Counted from the stretch's first letter, positions 36,472-48,674 are shown. The stretch: DNA of 64,000 nucleotides from Pseudomonas sp. MWU16-30317 (GCF_020515695.1 NZ_JAIWJA010000015.1:1-64000), one strand, 5' to 3'. Notes: generated by a model from the letters alone, not told the origin. Numbers and translations are program-made.

Positions 36472-38040
36472 ATGATCAATGCCGCCGTCGAAACCCATGG
36501 GGAACGCTTCAATCAGCAGGTCAGCGAGGTTCCTTCCTTGCCTGCTATCGCTTCGACCGGCAAAGTGCTGCAAGCTGATTCGACGCCAAATCCTAATCGC
36601 AAGAAAATCCTCTTCGTCACCTCTGAAATTGCCGACCTCGTCAAAACCGGGGGCCTGGGCGATGTCTCTGCTGCGCTCCCTCGCGCCATGAGCCCCCTGC
36701 ACGACGTGCGGGTGCTGATTCCGGGCTACCCGCAAGTGCTTAACAGCGGTCACCCGATTCATGTGGTCGGTGAGATGGGCGGTCACGCCGCGCTGCCACC
36801 CTGCAAGGTCGGCCGCATGGACATGCCGGACGGTCTGGTGATCTATGTACTGTTGTGCCCCGAGCTGTATGCCCGTGAAGGCACGCCTTATGGCGCCAAC
36901 AATGGCCGTGACTGGCCTGACAACCACATTCGCTTCGCCCGCCTGGGCCTGGCTGCCGCCGACATCGCTGCAGGCCAAGGCATGGTGCATTGGCGCCCGG
37001 ACATGGTTCACGCCCACGACTGGCCGGCCGGCCTGGCCCCAGCCTATATGCACTGGCGCGGGCTGAACGTGCCGACCCTGTTCACCATTCACAACCTCGC
37101 CTATCAAGGCGTGGTGAGCCTGGCCTGCTGCCCGGAACTCGGCATCCCCGAGCACGCGCTGCAACAGGAAGGCATGGAGTTTTACGGCAAGCTGTCGTTT
37201 CTCAAGGCCGGGATGTCCTATTCCAGCCACATCACCACGGTGAGTGCTACCTACGCCGAAGAAATCACCACCCCTGAATTCGGCTGCGGGCTCGACGGGT
37301 TTCTCAGCTACAAGGCGCAGCAGGGGCTGCTCAGCGGCATTCCCAACGGTATCGATGAAAGCTGGGAATCTGCCACCGATCCGCATCTGGTCTGCCCGTT
37401 CGGCCTCAACGACTGGGACGGCAAGGGTGTCAACGCCGACCACGTGCGCGAACTGTTCGGCCTGGAGCCTAGCGAGGGCCCGCTGTTCGCGGTGGTTTCG
37501 CGCCTGGTGTTCCAGAAAGGCCTGGACCTGACCGAGGCGGTGGCACAATTCATCGTCGAGAACGGCGGCCAGATCGCGATCATCGGCCGTGGCGAGCCTG
37601 AAGGCGAACAAGCGATGCGCGAGCTGGCCTTGCGCTTTCCTGGCCAGGTGTCGGCACGCATCGGCTTCAATGAAACCGATGCCCGGCGCATGTTCGCGGG
37701 CAGTGACTTTCTGTTGATGCCTTCGCGCTACGAGCCTTGCGGCCTGAGCCAGATGTACGCACAACGCTTCGGCTCGTTGCCGGTGGCGCGCAAAACCGGC
37801 GGCCTGGCCGACACCATCGAAGATGGCATGACCGGCTTTCTGTTCGAAGAGCCCACCGCCGAGAGCTACCGTGAAGCCTTGACTCGCGCCTTCTACGTGT
37901 TCGGCAAACCGGAGCTGCTCAACGCCATGCGCTGCCGCGCCATGACCCAACCCTTCAACTGGTCGCAGGCTGTCGAACCCTACGCCAAGCTCTACGAAAA
38001 AATGGTCGATCAAGCCAAAGGCAAATCGGCAAAATCCTAA
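36472..38040 (+). CDS. glgA: Glycogen (alpha-glucan) synthase GlgA
   Basis: GT5 glucosyltransferase, 522 residues, adding glucose from ADP-glucose to alpha-1,4-glucan. The ADP-glucose lysine lies in KTGGLGDV (K58) and the C-terminal donor site in SRYEPCGLSQMY (about residue 420) and KTGGLADT. Compared with E. coli GlgA (K15) there is a 43-residue N-terminal extension of unknown role. GGGAGAGGG stands before the ATG. First gene of glgA-treZ-malQ-treY-DUF2934. No glgC is in the window. Confidence 0.92.
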   Translation: MINAAVETHGERFNQQVSEVPSLPAIASTGKVLQADSTPNPNRKKILFVTSEIADLVKTGGLGDVSAALPRAMSPLHDVRVLIPGYPQVLNSGHPIHVVGEMGGHAALPPCKVGRMDMPDGLVIYVLLCPELYAREGTPYGANNGRDWPDNHIRFARLGLAAADIAAGQGMVHWRPDMVHAHDWPAGLAPAYMHWRGLNVPTLFTIHNLAYQGVVSLACCPELGIPEHALQQEGMEFYGKLSFLKAGMSYSSHITTVSATYAEEITTPEFGCGLDGFLSYKAQQGLLSGIPNGIDESWESATDPHLVCPFGLNDWDGKGVNADHVRELFGLEPSEGPLFAVVSRLVFQKGLDLTEAVAQFIVENGGQIAIIGRGEPEGEQAMRELALRFPGQVSARIGFNETDARRMFAGSDFLLMPSRYEPCGLSQMYAQRFGSLPVARKTGGLADTIEDGMTGFLFEEPTAESYREALTRAFYVFGKPELLNAMRCRAMTQPFNWSQAVEPYAKLYEKMVDQAKGKSAKS

Positions 38041-38058
38041 GTTCAAGAGGTTTCATCG

Positions 38059-39873
38059 ATGCCGTCACGGGAAACTGAAACCTGGTCTGTTGAAAGAGAG
38101 ATGTCCCACGGGGCGGTAATGTTGAAATCGGGGCTTACGCGCTTTGCGCTGTGGGCCCCGGATGCACAGTCGGTCAGCCTGCTGATCGAAGGCCAGGCGC
38201 CCCTGGCCATGACCGCCGATGATGAGGGCTGGTATCAACACCAGTTGGCCTGCCCCGCAGGCACCGCTTACCGCTACGAGATCGACGGCCACCTGCAGGT
38301 GCCGGATCCCGCCTCCCGCGCCCAGCAAAGCGATGTCCACTCGCCGAGCCTGGTGGTGGATGACCACTATCCCTGGCAGCAGACAGGCTGGCACGGCCGG
38401 CCTTGGCACGAAGCGGTCATCTACGAGTTGCACGTAGGCGCCATGGGCGGCTTCGCCGGTGTCGAAACGCACCTGGCGCGCCTTGCCGCTCTGGGGATCA
38501 CCGCGATCGAATTGATGCCCATCGCCCAATTCCCCGGCGACCGCAACTGGGGCTACGACGGCGTGCTGCCCTACGCCCCGCAATCCTCCTACGGGACGCC
38601 AGCGCAGCTCAAGCACTTGATCGATACGGCTCACAGCCATGGCCTGATGGTGATTCTCGACGTGGTCTACAACCACTTCGGCCCCGACGGCAATTATCTG
38701 CACGCCTACGCCAAGCGCTTCTTCAATGAAGACAAACACACCCCCTGGGGTGCGGCCATCGACTTCAGCCAGCAGGCGGTACGTGACTACTTCATCGACA
38801 ACGCGTTGATGTGGCTTCACGAATACCGCTTCGACGGCCTGCGCTTCGACGCCGTCCATGCCATCGAAAGCCCGGATTTCCTGCAGGTCATGGCCAAGCG
38901 CATTCGCCAGTCGCTGGAGCCGCGCCGCCACGTCTATCTGAATCTGGAAAACGAGCACAACCAGGCGCACTTGCTCAAACAGGGCTACGACGCTCAGTGG
39001 AACGATGACGGCCATAACGCCCTGCACGTGCTGCTGACCGGCGAGACCGAAGCCTACTACGAAGACTATAAAGACCACACCACCGAGAAACTGGCGCGTT
39101 GCCTGGGCGAAGGCTTCGTCTATCAGGGCCACGTCAACCGTCATGGCGAAGCCCGCGGCGAGCCCAGCGGGCATCTGTGGCCCGGCTCCTTCGTGCTGTT
39201 CCTGCAGAACCACGACCAGATCGGCAACCGCGCCTTCGGCGAACGCCTGAATCAGCTGTGCAGCGAGCCGGCGCTGCGCGCGGCGACCACCTTGCTGCTG
39301 CTGTCACCGATGATTCCGCTGATGTTCATGGGCGATGAGTGGGCGGCCAAGGAGCCGTTCCTGTTCTTTACCAGCCACCACGGCGAGCTGGCCGATGCCG
39401 TGCGCGAGGGTCGCCGAAGCGAATTCAAAGCGTTCAGCGTGTTTGCCGACCCGCACAAGCGCGAAACCATCCCCGATCCCAATGCGCCCAAAACCTTCGA
39501 AGACTCGCGCCCCGATTTCGCCAGTTTCCCCGCTCATCAGCACGGCCACTGGGTCGAGCTGTACCGCGAACTGCTGACCTGGCGACGTCGCGAGATCTTC
39601 CCGCGGCTGACCGGCGCTCGCTCGATGGGTGCCGAGGTGCTGGCTGACAAGGCCATCACCGCGCGTTGGAAAATGGGCGATGGTGCAGAGCTGCGCATCG
39701 ACCTCAACCTCGGTGATCAAACCCTCGAGGTAGAACTGCCGGATGCCAGCCTGCGCCTGTTCGACAGCCGCCTGCAGCCTGACAACAACCGCAAGCTCAC
39801 CCCCTACACCACCCTGGTCAGCCTCATCCCCCCTTTAGACGCTGTAGTGCAAGGAGCAGGAGGCAAACCATGA
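38059..39873 (+). CDS. treZ: Malto-oligosyltrehalose trehalohydrolase TreZ
   Basis: GH13 enzyme, 604 residues, that cuts trehalose from the end of malto-oligosyltrehalose. N-terminal CBM48-like domain (about 20-110), then a barrel with DVVYNH (201-206), DGLRFDAVH with nucleophile D264, LENEH with acid/base E297, and NHDQ with D386. ATG 38059 has AGAGG eight bases upstream. It starts 18 bp after glgA and overlaps malQ by ATGA. Works with TreY downstream to make trehalose from glucan. Confidence 0.93.
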   Translation: MPSRETETWSVEREMSHGAVMLKSGLTRFALWAPDAQSVSLLIEGQAPLAMTADDEGWYQHQLACPAGTAYRYEIDGHLQVPDPASRAQQSDVHSPSLVVDDHYPWQQTGWHGRPWHEAVIYELHVGAMGGFAGVETHLARLAALGITAIELMPIAQFPGDRNWGYDGVLPYAPQSSYGTPAQLKHLIDTAHSHGLMVILDVVYNHFGPDGNYLHAYAKRFFNEDKHTPWGAAIDFSQQAVRDYFIDNALMWLHEYRFDGLRFDAVHAIESPDFLQVMAKRIRQSLEPRRHVYLNLENEHNQAHLLKQGYDAQWNDDGHNALHVLLTGETEAYYEDYKDHTTEKLARCLGEGFVYQGHVNRHGEARGEPSGHLWPGSFVLFLQNHDQIGNRAFGERLNQLCSEPALRAATTLLLLSPMIPLMFMGDEWAAKEPFLFFTSHHGELADAVREGRRSEFKAFSVFADPHKRETIPDPNAPKTFEDSRPDFASFPAHQHGHWVELYRELLTWRRREIFPRLTGARSMGAEVLADKAITARWKMGDGAELRIDLNLGDQTLEVELPDASLRLFDSRLQPDNNRKLTPYTTLVSLIPPLDAVVQGAGGKP

Positions 39874-41948
39874 GCGAGTCACTCCACACCTTGGCCGCCA
39901 ACGCCGGCCTTGCCGTGCATTGGGTCGATGCCAACGGCAATCACCAAACCGTAGCCCCCGAGGCCTTGCGCAAAGTCCTCGCCGGCCTGGGGCATGCCGC
40001 TGATAGCGAAGACGACATCCGCCGCAGCCTGGCCGCGCTGGAAAAGGCCCACGATGCCCAACACCTGCCGCCATTGCTGACGGTGGACCAAGGCAGCGCC
40101 CTGGACTTGCAAAAATACTTCGCGCCGCACAGCCAGTGCCGGATCGAACTCGAGGATGGCGCCACCCTGGACATTCGCCTGGACGAGCATGGCGCCCTGC
40201 CCGGCATGGTCCCGGTCGGCTATCAGCTGGTGACCATCGACGGCCGCCAGTTCACCTTGGCCGTGGCCCCCAGCCGCTGCTACAGCGTTGGTGATGCCTT
40301 GGGCAGCGAAACCCCGCGGGCCTGGGGGCTGGGGGTGCAGCTGTACTCCCTGCGCCGCGCCGGTGACGGTGGTTTCGGCGATACCCAGGCGCTCGAGCAG
40401 CTAGCGCGCAGTGCCGGCGAACGCGGCGCCGATGCGCTGGCGATCAGCCCCATGCACGCCATGTTCAGCAGCGACAACCATCGCTACAGTCCCTATTCGC
40501 CATCGAGCCGCCTGTTCCTCAACAGCCTGTATGCCGCCCCTGGGACCATTCTGGGCGAGCGCGCGGTGCGCAGCGCCATCGAAGCGACGGGGCTGGGCAA
40601 GACCCTCGACGAGCTCGAGTCCCTGGCCCTGATCGATTGGCCCAGCGCCGCCGACGCCAAGCAAACCCTGCTGCGAGAGCTGTACAAGGGTTTCAGCGCG
40701 GGCGATCACCCGCTGCAGGCCGACCTGAGCAGCTTCCGCCACGCTGGCGGCGAAGCGCTCGAAAATCACTGCCGCTTCGAGGCCTTGCAGGCTGAATGCG
40801 CGCGCCAAGGCGAACCTCAGGACTGGCGCCAGTGGCCGGAGCAATGGCAAGACCCCCGCAGCCCGTCAATCGCCGAATTCGCCGAGGAACATAAAGAAGA
40901 GGTCGGCTATTACGCCTTCTGCCAGTGGCTGATCGCTCGCAGCCTGGAACGCGCTCAAACCGCCGCCCGCAGCAGCGGCATGCGCATCGGCCTGGTCGCT
41001 GACCTCGCCGTCGGCGCCGACGGTGCCGGCAGCCAGGCCTGGAGCCGCCAGGACGAATTGCTTTCGTCGCTGACCGTGGGCGCGCCGCCCGATATCCTCA
41101 ACCGGGCCGGGCAAGGCTGGGGCATCTCCGCGTTCTCCCCCGAAGGGCTGCAACGCAGCGGTTTTCGTGCCTTTATCGAAATGCTGCGGGCCAATTTCGC
41201 CCATGCCGGTGGCCTGCGTATCGATCATATCCTCGGCCTGCAACGGCTGTGGGTGATTCCTCAGGGCGAGTCGCCACCCAATGGCGCCTACCTGCACTAC
41301 CCGCTCGACGACATGCTGCGTCTGCTGTCGCTGGAATCGCACCGCCACCAGGCCATCGTCCTCGGTGAGGACCTGGGCACCGTGCCTGACGGGCTGCGGG
41401 AAAAACTCGCGGCGCGGCAGATCCTCGGCATGCGCGTGCTGTTGTTCGAACAGCACCACACCGGTCACTTCAAATCCTTGATGGAATGGCCCGACAACGC
41501 CCTGGCCACCACTAGCACCCACGACCTCTCGCCCCTCAACGGCTGGTGGCGAGCCAATGATATCGACTGGAACCACCGCCTGAATCTGATCGACGCCGCT
41601 GCCGAACAGCAATGGCGTGAGTCGCGCGAGCATGAGCGCCGCGGCTTGCGTCACCTGCTTGAGCAGGACCCGGTCAACTTCCAGGGCGAAGGTGAAGAAT
41701 CCGATCTCTTGATCGACGCCAGTGTGCGTTTTATCGGCCATACCCGCGCGCCGTTGGTGCTGCTGCCGTTGGAAGATGCCCTGGGTACCCTTGAGGCCCC
41801 TAACCTGCCCGGCACCACCGACAGCCATCCCAACTGGCGGCGGCGCTTCAGTGCCCCTGCGCAGGCGCTGCTGGACGATACGGACGCCGCTCGGCGCCTC
41901 GAACTGTTAGCCACTGCCCGACAACAATCCAATGAGCGTGACCGATGA
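39870..41948 (+). CDS. malQ: 4-alpha-glucanotransferase (amylomaltase) MalQ
   Basis: GH77 disproportionating enzyme, 692 residues, long-form (E. coli-like) with an N-terminal extra domain of about 140 residues. Catalytic D452 in LRIDHI, E500 in GEDLGTVP and D552 in STHDL are present, and SPYSPSSRLFLN (near 207) is the family acceptor-site motif. Transfers maltodextrin segments, resizing glucans for TreY or recycling short ones. ATGA overlaps on both sides couple it to treZ and treY. Confidence 0.93.
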   Translation: MSESLHTLAANAGLAVHWVDANGNHQTVAPEALRKVLAGLGHAADSEDDIRRSLAALEKAHDAQHLPPLLTVDQGSALDLQKYFAPHSQCRIELEDGATLDIRLDEHGALPGMVPVGYQLVTIDGRQFTLAVAPSRCYSVGDALGSETPRAWGLGVQLYSLRRAGDGGFGDTQALEQLARSAGERGADALAISPMHAMFSSDNHRYSPYSPSSRLFLNSLYAAPGTILGERAVRSAIEATGLGKTLDELESLALIDWPSAADAKQTLLRELYKGFSAGDHPLQADLSSFRHAGGEALENHCRFEALQAECARQGEPQDWRQWPEQWQDPRSPSIAEFAEEHKEEVGYYAFCQWLIARSLERAQTAARSSGMRIGLVADLAVGADGAGSQAWSRQDELLSSLTVGAPPDILNRAGQGWGISAFSPEGLQRSGFRAFIEMLRANFAHAGGLRIDHILGLQRLWVIPQGESPPNGAYLHYPLDDMLRLLSLESHRHQAIVLGEDLGTVPDGLREKLAARQILGMRVLLFEQHHTGHFKSLMEWPDNALATTSTHDLSPLNGWWRANDIDWNHRLNLIDAAAEQQWRESREHERRGLRHLLEQDPVNFQGEGEESDLLIDASVRFIGHTRAPLVLLPLEDALGTLEAPNLPGTTDSHPNWRRRFSAPAQALLDDTDAARRLELLATARQQSNERDR

Positions 41949-44734
41949 CTCCCCTGACTGGCAGCCTGCGTTTACAGTTTCACAAGGACTTCACCCTCGA
42001 CGACGCGGTGCCGCTGGTGCCCTACTTCGCCGAGCTGGGCATTACCCACGTCTATGCTTCGCCCCTGCTCAAGGCCCGCCCTGGTTCGATGCACGGTTAC
42101 GATGTGGTCGACCCTACCACGGTCAATCCTGAACTCGGTGGCGAAGCCGCGCTGCGCCGCCTGGTCGCGGCCCTGCGCGAAAAGAACATGGGGTTGATCC
42201 TCGATATCGTCTCCAACCATATGGCCGTCGGCGGCCCGCACAACCCGTGGTGGCTCGACCTGCTGGAGTGGGGCCGACGCAGCCCTTACGCGGAGTTTTT
42301 CGATATCCAGTGGCACTCCCCCGACCCGCTGCTGGACGGCCAGCTGCTGCTGCCGTTTTTGGGCAGCGACTACGGCGTGGCGCTGCGCGACGGCACTCTG
42401 GCGTTGCACTTCGACGCCGAGCACGGCAGCTTTTTCGTCGAGCATTACGAGCACATCTTCCCTATCTGCCCGCCGGATTACGCCGGGCTGTTGATCGCCA
42501 CTGGCAACAGCGAGCTGGCGGAGCTCGGCGCACGCTTCGCCGCGTTGGCGCAACATCCCCAAGGCTACGCCCAGGCCAAGGTGCTGCGTCAGGAACTGGC
42601 GCGCCAAGCCGCCGCTGCCGAGGTTGGCGAAAGCATTGCCAGCACCTTGAAGCAGTACGACTCGACTACCGAAGAAGGCTTCCAGCGCCTGCATCGGCTG
42701 CTCGAAAAACAGCACTATCGCCTGGCCAGCTGGCGCACCGCGGCCGACGATATCAACTGGCGGCGGTTCTTCGACATCAACGAACTGGGCGGCTTGCGGG
42801 TCGAGCGCGCGGCAGTGTTCGAAGCCACCCACAGCAAGATTTTCGAACTGGTTGCGCAGGGCCTGGTGGACGGCCTGCGCATCGACCATATCGACGGCCT
42901 GGCCGACCCGCGCGGCTATAGTCGCAAGCTGCGCCGTCGGGTTGCCGGCTTGCTGTCACAGCGCCCCGCAGAGGCCGCCGTCGAACACTTCCCGATCTAC
43001 GTCGAGAAGATACTCGGCGCGGGCGAGCAACTGCACAGCGACTGGACGGTCGACGGCACCACCGGCTACGAATTCATGAACCAGGTGTCGCTTCTGCAGC
43101 ATGATCCGCGCGGCAAGGATGCGCTGGTCGAGGTCTGGGAAAAGGTCAGCGGGCGCACCGGTGATTTCGCCGAAGAGGCGCGCGCCGGTCGTCATCTGGT
43201 GCTCAACGGCACCCTGGCCGGTGACTTCGAGGCCGTGTCCCAGGCGCTGCTGAAGGTCGCGCGCAACGACGTGATGAGCCGCGACCTGACCCTTGGCGCG
43301 ATCCGTCGAGCGCTGCAGGAACTCATCGTGCACTTTCAGGTGTACCGCACCTATATCAGTGCCTGCGGGCGCCCCGCCGAAGACGAAGGGTTTTTCCAGC
43401 ATGCCGTGGAGCAGGCCCGCGCCCAACTCAACGAAGGCGACTGGCCGGTGCTCGACTACCTGCAGCGCTGGTTCGGTGGCGAGCCCATGCGGCACATGCC
43501 GCCGGGTCGCGCGCGCAAGGCACTCAAACATGCCAACGTGCGTTTCCAGCAGTTGACCTCGCCCGCAGCCGCCAAGGCTGTCGAAGATACTGCGTTCTAT
43601 CGCAGCGCGGTATTGCTGTCGCGCAACGACGTAGGCTTCGATCCCGAAGAATTCAGCGCCCCTGTGGAAGATTTCCACAGCGCCTGCCAGCAGCGGCTCG
43701 AACGCTTCCCGAGCAACCTGCTGGCCACCGCCACCCACGACCACAAGCGCGGCGAAGATACCCGCACTCGCCTGGCCGTGCTCAGTGAACGCGGTGCCTG
43801 GTACGCTGCCCATGTCACCCACTGGATGGCGCTGGCGCAGCCATGGCGCGGCGAGTTTGCCGACGCCCCGGCGCCCACTGGCGGCGATGAGGCCATGCTC
43901 TATCAAGCCTTGATCGGCGCCTGGCCACTGGGCCTTGAAGCCGACGATCACGACGGCTTGCAGGCGTTGTTCGAGCGCGTCGCGCAGTGGCAGCAAAAAG
44001 CCCTGCGCGAGGCCAAGTTGCTGAGCAGCTGGAGCGCGCCCAACGAGCCCTACGAGCAGCAATGCCGAGACTTTCTGGAGAAGCTGCTGCTCAGCGAAGA
44101 CGCCTTGCCGTTGCGCCAGTCACTGGCTTCCCTGGTCCGCCAGATCGCACCGGCCGGCGCGCTTAACAGTTTGGCGCAAAGCTTGCTGCGCATGACCGTA
44201 CCCGGCGTGCCGGATCTGTATCAGGGCGCAGAGTATTGGGACTTCAGCCTGGTCGACCCGGACAACCGGCGTCCGGTGGACTACGCTGCACGAGAGCGGT
44301 CGCTGCACGATGCCAGCGCTCTGGGACAGCTGTTGGAGCACTGGCAGGACGGTCGCATCAAGCAGGCACTGGTTGCCCGCACCTTGCAAACGAGGGTTGC
44401 ACATGCCGAGTTGTTTCTGCACGGAGATTACCAACCACTCGAAGTGGTGGGCGAGCACGCCAGCAAGGTGCTGGCCTTCGCCCGCACCACGGCGACGCAG
44501 TTGGCGGTGGTGATCGTGCCGCGCCTGTGCAGCGACCTGCTGGGGGATGCCGGCAGCCCGTTGATTGATAGCCAAAAATGGGGAGACACCCATGTCAAGC
44601 TGCCTAACCACTCTTGCCGGCCTAATTTGAAGGGACTTTTTTCCGAGAACGCAGTCACACCACAGGAAGCTATATGGTTGAGCACTGCGTTGAAGGATTT
44701 CCCCGTCAATCTTTATGTACAAAGTGACCAGTGA
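41945..44734 (+). CDS. treY: Malto-oligosyltrehalose synthase TreY
   Basis: GH13 enzyme of 929 residues that turns the reducing-end alpha-1,4 bond of a maltodextrin into alpha,alpha-1,1 by intramolecular transglucosylation. Seen are DIVSNHM (about 87-93), GLRIDHIDGL with D314, IYVEKIL with E354, and TATHDHKRGEDTR (near 597). The size is larger than the 700-800 residue archaeal forms but normal for pseudomonads. Overlaps malQ by four bases; 14 bp separate it from the DUF2934 gene. Confidence 0.93.
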   Translation: MTPLTGSLRLQFHKDFTLDDAVPLVPYFAELGITHVYASPLLKARPGSMHGYDVVDPTTVNPELGGEAALRRLVAALREKNMGLILDIVSNHMAVGGPHNPWWLDLLEWGRRSPYAEFFDIQWHSPDPLLDGQLLLPFLGSDYGVALRDGTLALHFDAEHGSFFVEHYEHIFPICPPDYAGLLIATGNSELAELGARFAALAQHPQGYAQAKVLRQELARQAAAAEVGESIASTLKQYDSTTEEGFQRLHRLLEKQHYRLASWRTAADDINWRRFFDINELGGLRVERAAVFEATHSKIFELVAQGLVDGLRIDHIDGLADPRGYSRKLRRRVAGLLSQRPAEAAVEHFPIYVEKILGAGEQLHSDWTVDGTTGYEFMNQVSLLQHDPRGKDALVEVWEKVSGRTGDFAEEARAGRHLVLNGTLAGDFEAVSQALLKVARNDVMSRDLTLGAIRRALQELIVHFQVYRTYISACGRPAEDEGFFQHAVEQARAQLNEGDWPVLDYLQRWFGGEPMRHMPPGRARKALKHANVRFQQLTSPAAAKAVEDTAFYRSAVLLSRNDVGFDPEEFSAPVEDFHSACQQRLERFPSNLLATATHDHKRGEDTRTRLAVLSERGAWYAAHVTHWMALAQPWRGEFADAPAPTGGDEAMLYQALIGAWPLGLEADDHDGLQALFERVAQWQQKALREAKLLSSWSAPNEPYEQQCRDFLEKLLLSEDALPLRQSLASLVRQIAPAGALNSLAQSLLRMTVPGVPDLYQGAEYWDFSLVDPDNRRPVDYAARERSLHDASALGQLLEHWQDGRIKQALVARTLQTRVAHAELFLHGDYQPLEVVGEHASKVLAFARTTATQLAVVIVPRLCSDLLGDAGSPLIDSQKWGDTHVKLPNHSCRPNLKGLFSENAVTPQEAIWLSTALKDFPVNLYVQSDQ

Positions 44735-44748
44735 TCAGGAGCGTTTAA

Positions 44749-45228
44749 ATGAGTGTCGACGACAAGCGTATTAAAGAATTTGCTTATCAGATCTGGGAGT
44801 CCGAGGGTCAACCCCACGGTCATGAGGACCGTCACTGGGAGATGGCGCGCAAGCTCGCTGAAGCCGAAGCACTGGCGCCCAGCAAGCCCTCGAATCGCAA
44901 GTCTGCCGCGGCCAAGACAGCCAAGGCCGACAAGCCGGTAGCGGCCCCCAAGGCAGCGGAAAAACCCGCGGCGCCGCCTAAACCTGTCGCCAGCAAGCCT
45001 GCAAAACCGGCGGCTAAATCGGCACCCAAGCCAGCGGTCAAATCGGCCCCGGAGCCGGCCGCCGACAAGACACCGCCCAAGCCCGCCGCAAAATCCGCGC
45101 CCAAGCCGGTCGCCAGCAAGCCGACCGCGGTCAAGGCTTCGAAGCCGCCGACGCCCAAGCCTGCGACTGCGCCCAAGCCCGCCGCCGCGAAAAAACCCAG
45201 CGCAGCGAAAAAGCCGCCAGCCAGCTGA
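44749..45228 (+). CDS. DUF2934 protein with Ala-Lys-Pro-rich AlgP-like tail
   Basis: 159 residues in two parts. Residues 1-40 are a DUF2934 domain (RIKEFAYQIWESEGQPHGHE then RHWEMARKL). The remaining 115 residues are low-complexity Ala, Lys, Pro and Ser with imperfect repeats of KPAAKSAPKP and PKPVASKP, like the histone H1-like tail of AlgP, and would be strongly basic and disordered. AGGAG precedes the ATG. Last gene of the glgA-treZ-malQ-treY operon. DUF2934 genes are often found next to glycogen genes; function unknown. A nucleic-acid-binding tail is inference. Confidence 0.8.
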   Translation: MSVDDKRIKEFAYQIWESEGQPHGHEDRHWEMARKLAEAEALAPSKPSNRKSAAAKTAKADKPVAAPKAAEKPAAPPKPVASKPAKPAAKSAPKPAVKSAPEPAADKTPPKPAAKSAPKPVASKPTAVKASKPPTPKPATAPKPAAAKKPSAAKKPPAS

Positions 45229-45340
45229 TTGCCTGGCACACGCTCCGCTCACCCCAAGGCTGGCCGCCCGTTCGGCCAGCCCGATACCCGGACTCCCGTC
45301 GTGCGAGCTCGGCACCTCTGTGTTGCCTGCACTGGCCCCT

Positions 45341-45419
45341 TCGCCAGCAAGCTGCGCTCCCACAGTTCATGCCGCTCCCTGTTCATGCCGCTGCCTGTGG
45401 AAACAAGGCGCGCGCTTGC
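45341..45419. repeat. Degenerate inverted REP pair
   Basis: TCGCCAGCAAGCTGCGCTCC followed by CACAG (45341-45365) is a REP in one orientation, and CTGTGGAAACAAGGCGCGCG (from 45395) is a decayed copy in the other. Lies in the 296-bp gap before glgX, where no gene is seen. Confidence 0.6.
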
Positions 45420-45524
45420 ACGGCCCCACAAATATCTACGCCCTGCCACTGCCCCATGCCTCCCTGTAGCGCCGTTCTGCACCTCGCGCATTCGGTACGA
45501 ACTCAGCCCCACTAAGGATCAATC

Positions 45525-47684
<2,160 letters not shown>

Positions 47685-47693
47685 GGTTCACAC

Positions 47694-47783
47694 CTGTAGC
47701 AAGGGGGCTTGCCCCCGAAAAATGTGTCACTGCGCGCGAATGTTTCGCCTAGGCGATCATTCGGGAGCTCCCCCTCGCTACAG
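47694..47783. repeat. REPIN-like inverted pair
   Basis: CTGTAGCAAGGGGGCTTGCC at 47694 is answered by an inverted relative ending CTCGCTACAG at 47783, with TCGGGAGCTCCCCC inside; together they form a long imperfect hairpin. A separate REP family from the GTGGGAGC type elsewhere in the window. Confidence 0.7.
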
Positions 47784-47852
47784 ACACACGGAACTGCGCC
47801 ATGGATAATCAGGTCGCAATAGAGACAGGCAGTACCTTACCGAGGAGCAACC

Positions 47853-48653
47853 GTGTCGACCGACCCCGCAGGCAGTGCCCTCAGTGACCTTGACGCTCTA
47901 CCCGAGCGCGAGGTGCACCGATTACGGGTGTTGACCGTCAATACCCACAAGGGATTCACCGCTTTCAACCGCCGCTTCATCCTTCCGGAGCTGCGCGAAG
48001 CCGTGCGCAGTACCGGCGCCGATATCGTTTTCTTGCAGGAAGTTCTGGGCGGCCACGATCGCCATGCATCAAAAGTCTCCAATTGGCCGGAAATGTCTCA
48101 GTACGAGTTCCTCGCCGACAGCATGTGGAGCGATTACGCCTACGGCCGCAATGCGGTCTACCCGGACGGCCACCACGGCAACGCGTTGCTGTCCAAATAC
48201 CCGATCCTGCACTACCGCAACCTCGACGTGTCGATTACCGGCCCCGAGCGCCGCGGCCTGCTGCACTGCGTGTTACAGGTGCCGGGGCACGACGAAGTGC
48301 ACGCGATCTGCGTGCACCTGTCGTTATTGGAAAGCCATCGACAAAAACAGCTGATGTTGCTGCGCCAATTGCTCGATTCGCTGCCGGAACATGCACCAGT
48401 GATCATTGCTGGCGACTTCAACGACTGGCAGCTACGCGGCAACAGCACGCTGTGCAAGCACGATGGCCTGCACGAGGTGTTCGAGCGTCACCACGGCCTG
48501 TTGGCCAAGACCTACCCGGCCCGCTTCCCGCTGCTGCGCCTGGACCGCATCTACCTGCGCAACGCCACCAGCCACGAACCCGTGATCCTTGGCAACAAGC
48601 CCTGGAGTCATCTGTCCGACCATCTGCCGCTATCAGTGGAAGTGCATCTCTAG
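47853..48653 (+). CDS. Endonuclease/exonuclease/phosphatase (EEP) family hydrolase
   Basis: 266 residues with the EEP fold: TVNTHKG (about 30-36), FLQEV with metal-binding Glu (near 60), GDFNDW (near 190) and the final SDHLPLSVEV with the catalytic His (near 256). Could act on nucleic acid, inositol phosphates or phospholipid. GTG 47853 follows GAGGAG. In P. aeruginosa a similar gene sits beside a cardiolipin synthase gene in this cluster; no such partner is seen here. Convergent with glgB. Confidence 0.82.
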   Translation: MSTDPAGSALSDLDALPEREVHRLRVLTVNTHKGFTAFNRRFILPELREAVRSTGADIVFLQEVLGGHDRHASKVSNWPEMSQYEFLADSMWSDYAYGRNAVYPDGHHGNALLSKYPILHYRNLDVSITGPERRGLLHCVLQVPGHDEVHAICVHLSLLESHRQKQLMLLRQLLDSLPEHAPVIIAGDFNDWQLRGNSTLCKHDGLHEVFERHHGLLAKTYPARFPLLRLDRIYLRNATSHEPVILGNKPWSHLSDHLPLSVEVHL

Positions 48654-48674
48654 TCACAGCGCCAATGACCCATA

